Source: JANOQP01 sp044227705
GTDB lineage: Bacteria > Bacteroidota > Bacteroidia > Chitinophagales > Saprospiraceae
Reading direction: 5' to 3'
DNA length: 9,291 bases
NCBI GenBank assembly: GCA_044227705.1
Contig: JBGAWE010000182.1
Location: 1 to 9,291, forward strand
Shown: piece after piece, positions 5,936 through 9,291 of the stretch
Numbering within the stretch: the first letter of the stretch is position 1
Layout: each line of letters starts with the position of its first letter
The notes under the pieces: generated by a model
The model's input: the letters and a program-made list of their open reading frames with translations, nothing else
Database searches by the model: none
Told to the model about the DNA's origin: nothing
Made by a program: the position numbers and the translations under genes

Positions 5936-5940
5936 TCTTT

Positions 5941-7410
5941 ATGAAACCAGCAAAACTCGACGACGGCATGGCCAAACCTGTGAGAAAGCGTTCGACGAAC
6001 GGCATCGCCCTCATCAAGAAGTCGAACCAGCTCATCGAGGCGCGCTACAAGTTCGACGTGTGGGAGATGCGCTTCTTCCTGACCGTTCTGTCGAACATCC
6101 GCCGCGACGACACTGAGTTCGAGGTCTACCGCGTGTGGTACCGCGACGTCATCGAGCTGTTCGGGCTGAAGGGGAACTCGTCGTATGAACTGCTGCGACA
6201 GGGTGCGAAAAGCCTGATGCAGAAGTCCTTTTTCGTCAACTACGAGAGCGAGGGCGCGGTGCGGGAGGTGCAGTACCACATCCTGCGCAAGATCGACTAC
6301 CTCAAGGAGGGCGAGGAGGGCCGCGAGAGCCAGGAGTTCGTCGATGTGACCGTCGAGCCGGAGATGAAGCCTTTCCTGCTCGAGCTGCAGAAGAACTTCA
6401 CGGCCTACGAGATGCGCCACGTCCGAAAGCTCGGCGTTTACCCCATCCGGATCTACGAACTGATGAAGCAGTACGAGACCATCGGCCACCGCACCATGAA
6501 ACTGGCCGAGATAAAGCGCATCCTCGAGCTGACGACGGAGTACCCGCGCTTTTCGAACTTCTACCAGAAGATCATCGCACCGGCCGTCGCCGCGATCAAC
6601 CGGCACACCGACATCGTCATAAAAGACGTCGTACAACTGAAGCAAGGCCGCAGCGTGGAGGCGCTGAAGTTCACCATCCGGCCAAAATCGGAGACGGGCG
6701 CGGCCGAGCCTACGATCCCGAAAAACGCCCGCTCATCCCCCACCCCACCCTCGCCCGCCGAGCCTTCGGGGAAGGCCTCGCCGCCCGCTCCCGAAATGCC
6801 GGTGGCCGAGCGCGACCGCCTCTTCGGCCTCTTCGCGGAGGAGGTCGTGCGCGGTTTCGGGGTGTCGCCGACGGTCTTTTTGGCCGAGATCGGCCGGTTT
6901 TCGGAGGAGCAGATTGCCAGCGCGGTGCGCGTGACCGGCCGCGCGGTCAAGGAGGGCGGCGTGAAGAACCCGTCCGGCTTTTTCATGGAGGCACTCCGGA
7001 AGGGCTTCACCAACCCGCAGGAGGAGCGCACGCGGCGGACGGCAAAAATCGAGTCGCTGAAAGAGGAGATGGAGCGGATGCGCCGCGAGATAGAGCACTG
7101 GCAGGCCCTCGGCAACGAGCACATCAACCAGACCATCCGCGAGCTGGCCGCCGCCGAGCCGGGCCTCGCCCCGATGGCCGTCGAGCAGTTCCGCGACAAC
7201 CCCTTGACGCGGGCGTACATCGTCAACAAGGAGAAAATCCTCGGCCGCGCCCTCTCGATGGACGACTACCGGCAGGACCCCACGATGCGCGAGTGGGTGA
7301 AATTGAAGATCATCGAGCTGCGCAGAGAGGCTTTCGAGCCGAGGATCACCGAGATAGAGCAGGTGCTGCTCAAGCTGCAGGCCCAGTTCGACGAGCTGCG
7401 CGCCGCCTGA
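5941..7410 (+). CDS. rep: Rep_3-family plasmid replication initiator with long C-terminal extension
   Basis: A 489-aa initiator that would bind the adjacent iterons and open the origin. ATG 5941 is chosen over the in-frame TTG at 5932 because the latter lies within an iteron; ATG 5968 is also possible. Residues ~20-248 form the tandem winged-helix core: KKSNQLIEARYKFDVWEMRF then FLTVLSNIR (about 26-54), YELLRQGAKSLMQKSFF, and the second half with FTAYEMRHVRKLGVYPIRIY, ELMKQY, a TMKLAEIKRILELT recognition-type segment and YPRFSNFYQKII. A Pro/Ser-rich linker (about 248-284) joins this to a helical C-terminal region absent from classical Rep_3 proteins of roughly 250-350 residues. The extension contains IASAVRVTGRAVKEGGVKNP then SGFFMEALRKGF, a charged coiled coil (about 361-395) and a final helix near 468-487. 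It may bind host replication proteins or mediate handcuffing; that is inference. Composition is GC-rich, matching the cargo genes. Confidence 0.9.
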   Translation: MKPAKLDDGMAKPVRKRSTNGIALIKKSNQLIEARYKFDVWEMRFFLTVLSNIRRDDTEFEVYRVWYRDVIELFGLKGNSSYELLRQGAKSLMQKSFFVNYESEGAVREVQYHILRKIDYLKEGEEGRESQEFVDVTVEPEMKPFLLELQKNFTAYEMRHVRKLGVYPIRIYELMKQYETIGHRTMKLAEIKRILELTTEYPRFSNFYQKIIAPAVAAINRHTDIVIKDVVQLKQGRSVEALKFTIRPKSETGAAEPTIPKNARSSPTPPSPAEPSGKASPPAPEMPVAERDRLFGLFAEEVVRGFGVSPTVFLAEIGRFSEEQIASAVRVTGRAVKEGGVKNPSGFFMEALRKGFTNPQEERTRRTAKIESLKEEMERMRREIEHWQALGNEHINQTIRELAAAEPGLAPMAVEQFRDNPLTRAYIVNKEKILGRALSMDDYRQDPTMREWVKLKIIELRREAFEPRITEIEQVLLKLQAQFDELRAA

Positions 7411-7568
7411 CCACTCCCCCACCCTTATCGCCCGGCGGCGCATAGATTACCCCTGCGTTAAGTTTTTAGGGCTACGGGCCGTCGGCCGACCGGCCTTCCC
7501 ACATTTGCCGGGGATGCTGACAGCCTCGCCAACCGGCGGGCTTTACACAAAAAAGAGACGCGAAAAAC
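7411..7568. promoter_or_regulatory. Leader between rep and the small basic protein, with nested palindrome
   Basis: This 158-bp gap contains GTCGGCCGAC (7481-7490), a perfect 10-bp palindrome flanked by GGCC at 7477 and 7492. TAAGTTTT at 7459-7466 matches seven of eight positions of TAnnTTTG, but I see no matching -33 TTTG. The downstream gene starts after GACGCGAAAAAC without a Shine-Dalgarno. The palindrome may be a regulator site or may simply form an mRNA leader hairpin. I saw no T-run terminator for rep, so read-through into the next gene is possible. Confidence 0.4.
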
Positions 7569-7967
7569 ATGAAGGAGAAACTGGAAGCCCTCCTCCGCGA
7601 GGGCCATCTGGCAAACCAACCTGAGTTCGAACGGCTGCACAAGGCCTGTCTGGCGAAGGCCGAGCGGCTCAAGAAAAGCCGCGCTGCTGCCGATCGCAAG
7701 CGCAAGGTTTTCGAGGAAAAACGGGCGCAGGGCCGCATGGACGCGCTTTTCACCCTCGAGCCTAAAACCGCCTTCTTGGTTGCCAAGCACCGCAAGAAAA
7801 TCGCAAAGGCCGAGCTTGAGCTTGACGAAAAACGCCTCGAAATCTGGGTCGACCAGTTCCTGAAAAGTGCTGATGGGGCGCACCTCGCCGCCGTTTTGAG
7901 CAAACCGAGGCCCGAGAAAAAGCCCAAGAAGCAATCCGACTCCGCCGACCACAAACCGCCCAAGTAG
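7569..7967 (+). CDS. Small basic helical protein of unknown function
   Basis: A 132-aa protein starting at ATG 7569. It is highly charged with many Lys, Arg and Glu and almost wholly helix-prone: MKEKLEALLREGHLANQ, RLHKACLAKAERLKKSRAAA, DRKRKVFEEKRAQGRMDALF and KHRKKIAKAELELDEKRLEI. Then come WVDQFLKSADGAHLAAVL and a Lys/Pro-rich tail. It has no signal peptide, membrane segment or cysteine-based motif beyond one Cys near residue 34. Heptad-like spacing suggests a coiled coil, and the positive charge would suit nucleic-acid binding. I do not recognise the family. It lies between rep and a convergent partition cassette, so a plasmid role such as copy control, mobilisation or nucleoid binding is plausible but not shown. 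Confidence 0.6.
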   Translation: MKEKLEALLREGHLANQPEFERLHKACLAKAERLKKSRAAADRKRKVFEEKRAQGRMDALFTLEPKTAFLVAKHRKKIAKAELELDEKRLEIWVDQFLKSADGAHLAAVLSKPRPEKKPKKQSDSADHKPPK

Positions 7968-8017
7968 TCGGCGGGAAATGTGCGAGAGCGCAGGAAGGCC
8001 TCGACTGCCGCCCCAAC

Positions 8018-8398
8018 CTATCTGATCTCGTTCTTGGTCAGGTACACCTCGATGAGCCGCACCACGAAGTCGCGGATGGACACGTTCTCGTGCGCGAGGT
8101 GGAGCTTCATGCTCTTGTAGATGTCCACCGGCACATCGACGGTTATGCGCTGGTTCTCCTCTTTCGGCTTGTGGATGGAGCGGACGATGTTCTCCGCGTC
8201 GAACATCGAAATGGCCGCCGCCGCCCTCTTCCCCGCCGCCGACTTGTCGATAGCGGGCGTTTCGCCCGTTCTTTCGGGGGCAGGTGGGGCCTTCCTTTTT
8301 GCTTTTTGTGGCGCGGGCGGTGCAGCCGTTATGGCGGGCTTCTCGGCGACCTTGCGCTGGAAGGTCTTGGTGAAAATGTCCTTCGTGTCCATGATCAT
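8018..8398 (-). CDS. Ribbon-helix-helix partition protein (ParB/ParG-like centromere binder)
   Basis: A 126-aa protein encoded downstream of parA on the same strand, with 91 bp between them. Residues ~83-124 look like a ribbon-helix-helix: a β-strand NQRITVDVPVD, helix IYKSMKLHLAHEN, turn VSIRD and helix FVVRLIEVYLTKNE. Dimers of such folds insert a two-stranded ribbon into the major groove. The first 80 residues are Lys/Ala/Pro-rich and probably disordered, with a conserved-looking start TKDIFTKTFQRKVAEK. In ParG-type partners the flexible N-terminus stimulates the ParA ATPase, so that role is likely here. No ParB-type HTH domain is present. Start is ATG 8398 or ATG 8392 (two codons later), after GCAAAAAATTC. 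Predicted targets are the TACAG/CTGTA sites on both sides of parA. The partner role rests on fold and gene order. Confidence 0.75.
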   Translation of the reverse strand: MIMDTKDIFTKTFQRKVAEKPAITAAPPAPQKAKRKAPPAPERTGETPAIDKSAAGKRAAAAISMFDAENIVRSIHKPKEENQRITVDVPVDIYKSMKLHLAHENVSIRDFVVRLIEVYLTKNEIR

Positions 8399-8405
8399 GA
8401 ATTTT

Positions 8406-8446
8406 TTGCTGTAAATACTTGCTGTAAATAAAGTACAGAAATACAG
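8406..8446. repeat. TACAG/CTGTA repeat cluster between parA and the RHH gene
   Basis: Two identical 12-bp copies of TTGCTGTAAATA start at 8406 and 8419 (13-bp spacing). Two oppositely oriented TACAG copies follow at 8434 and 8442, eight bases apart, in TACAGAAATACAG. The 10-mer GAAATACAGA (8438-8447) recurs at 9242-9251 upstream of parA. The stretch is AT-rich against its surroundings. It is the likely second binding region of the RHH protein, acting on its own gene or as part of the centromere. Confidence 0.6.
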
Positions 8447-8489
8447 ATTGCTGCGAATGCCGCGGCGGTCAATGTCGCCCCGGCGCTTT

Positions 8490-9125
8490 TCAAAGGGCGG
8501 CGACGATTCCCGCCAGTTCCCGATAAACGGCTGTCACTTCTTCCCGTGCCTTTTTGTCGCGGTGTTCGAGCACACCGAGGCCTTGCAGGCCCGCCTCCTG
8601 ATACGCCATCCTTTCAGAGAGGTAGTTTTTGAGAATGGGCAGCTTGAACTCGGTGATGGCGGCGACGGCCCCTTTGTGGAAGTTGGTGGGCTTGAAGCGG
8701 TTGAAGAGGACGAACGCGGGCAGGTCGCCCTTTCGACTCTTCGCGTCCTCGTAGCGTTCGAGGAAGGTCTCGAACGACCAGATGTCAAACCCCGTCGGCG
8801 TGATGGGGACGAGGACGAGGTCGCTCTCGATGAGCGTCCGCGTGGCGAGTGTGCCGAGTTGCGGAGTGCCGTCGATGATGATAACGTTGTAGGACGTTCG
8901 CAGCTCGTCAAGGGTGCCTTTTAGCGCATTCTCTCGGACGGAGAATACGGGGATTTTCGGTGCACTCTCGGGCCGCTGTTCGTACCAGCGTGCGCTCGTA
9001 GCCTGCGCAAAATCGGTGTCTACGATGCAGACTTTGTAGCCGTCTTGAGCCATGGCAACGGCGAGGTTTTGTGAGACGGTGGATTTTCCAACCCCACCTT
9101 TTAAGTTGATTACAGAGAGAAGCAT
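8490..9125 (-). CDS. parA: ParA-type plasmid partition ATPase (short, type Ib)
   Basis: A 211-aa Walker-type ATPase that would use ATP-dependent, nonspecific DNA binding to position plasmid copies in the cell. It carries the deviant Walker A KGGVGKST (residues 9-16, with the signature Lys9), the A' region VDTDFAQATSARWYEQR (about 35-51) and Walker B VIIIDGTP (81-88, Asp85). A further strand DLVLVPITPTGFD follows. The A' sequence DTDFAQATS departs from the usual DxDPQ, and Walker B has a Gly between Asp and Thr. There is no N-terminal HTH, so repression must come from the partner, as in ParF/ParG systems. ATG 9125 is chosen because the P-loop follows at the usual distance; the leader is AAAAAGAA. 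The downstream RHH gene (8398) is probably cotranscribed. Composition is visibly less GC-rich than rep or the cargo, suggesting a different history. Confidence 0.93.
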   Translation of the reverse strand: MLLSVINLKGGVGKSTVSQNLAVAMAQDGYKVCIVDTDFAQATSARWYEQRPESAPKIPVFSVRENALKGTLDELRTSYNVIIIDGTPQLGTLATRTLIESDLVLVPITPTGFDIWSFETFLERYEDAKSRKGDLPAFVLFNRFKPTNFHKGAVAAITEFKLPILKNYLSERMAYQEAGLQGLGVLEHRDKKAREEVTAVYRELAGIVAAL

Positions 9126-9186
9126 TTCTTTTTATAGGTTGATAATCAGTGTTTTGTGTTTAATTTTCGATATTTAAAGCAAGGCC

Positions 9187-9282
9187 TTACAGAAGAGGTT
9201 ACAGCAAAATTAGCTGTACTTCTTGGGTTGATATTTTTACTGAAATACAGAAGAATTGCTTTATTTACAGAAAGCTGTAAAT
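9187..9282. repeat. TACAG/CTGTA array upstream of parA, candidate parS and operator
   Basis: Six motif copies fall in 96 bp: TTACAG at 9187, 9199 and 9265, TACAG at 9246, CTGTA at 9214 and CTGTAA at 9275. Two pairs form inverted repeats: TACAGC-N7-GCTGTA (9200-9218) and ATTTACAG-AAAG-CTGTAAAT (9263-9282). The region is AT-rich, lies 62-157 bp before parA, and a further CTGT follows at 9283. The same motif recurs behind parA at 8406-8446. Placement next to a parA/RHH pair fits a centromere that also serves as operator. The array may continue past the window edge. Confidence 0.65.
9205..9212 (-). promoter_or_regulatory. Predicted -7 box of the parA promoter
   Basis: On the minus strand these bases read TAATTTTG, an exact match to the Bacteroidota -7 consensus TAnnTTTG, 80 bp before the parA start. 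The box lies exactly between the arms TACAGC and GCTGTA of an inverted repeat. I find no good -33 TTTG at the usual ~19-bp spacing, so the promoter may depend on an activator or be weak. Confidence 0.5.
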
Positions 9283-9291
9283 CTGTTTTTA

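Noticed and set aside
5428..5940. DnaA boxes in the origin
   Set aside because: I looked for TTATCCACA-type sites and close variants on both strands and saw none I would defend.
6733..7443. 236-aa minus-strand open frame within rep, and the 164-aa one at 7458-7952
   Set aside because: Antisense shadows of rep and of the small basic protein, without recognisable motifs.
8090..8431. 113-aa and 97-aa plus-strand frames opposite the RHH gene
   Set aside because: Shadows; the minus-strand protein has a coherent ribbon-helix-helix and partition context.

Overview
The window is dominated by a plasmid-type replicon of a GC-rich Bacteroidota. At its left edge lies a short piece that looks alphaproteobacterial and is probably joined to the rest by an assembly chimera. 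Bacteroidota is inferred from four signs: a DUF6438-type secreted protein; signal peptides that all end just before Gln; A/T-rich leaders without Shine-Dalgarno sites in front of starts in high-GC surroundings; and a TAnnTTTG-type -7 box upstream of parA.

Layout. Bases 1-~584 hold the first 21 codons of a leftward gene resembling a methylated-DNA cysteine methyltransferase, a GAAC-N7-GAAC LexA box, and the 5' two-thirds of imuA, all typical of an alphaproteobacterial SOS/repair locus. At about 584-588 imuA stops matching its family. The 3' part of an imidazolonepropionase-like amidohydrolase begins there in another frame, without its N-terminal metal-binding region. It ends at 1572 and is followed by a strong hairpin. 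From 1658 to 5427 come three exported proteins: a caspase-fold protein that appears to lack the catalytic His/Cys, with an EF-hand loop and C-terminal TPRs (638 aa); a small leftward protein of unknown function (137 aa); and a Cys-rich DUF6438 protein (354 aa). Intrinsic terminators separate the first two and follow the third.

Bases 5428-5940 form an iteron origin: an AT-rich stretch, six direct iterons spaced 19-22 bp, and three inverted copies next to the start of a Rep_3 initiator gene (5941-7410). This initiator has an unusual C-terminal extension of about 240 residues. Then come a small basic helical protein of unknown function (7569-7967) and, on the other strand, a partition cassette: parA (9125-8490) followed by a ribbon-helix-helix protein (8398-8018). 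The AT-rich DNA on both sides of parA is studded with TACAG/CTGTA motifs, the best candidates for parS and autoregulatory operators.

How the parts work together: Rep would bind the direct iterons to open the AT-rich stretch and the inverted iterons to restrain its own expression. The RHH protein would bind the TACAG/CTGTA sites and ParA would move the complexes, giving replication plus segregation. The exported proteins are cargo with no visible link to maintenance. The most original signals are the two-sided TACAG/CTGTA arrays, with one inverted pair exactly bracketing the predicted parA -7 box, and the direct-plus-inverted iteron layout. No transposase, CRISPR array, rRNA or tRNA was seen.
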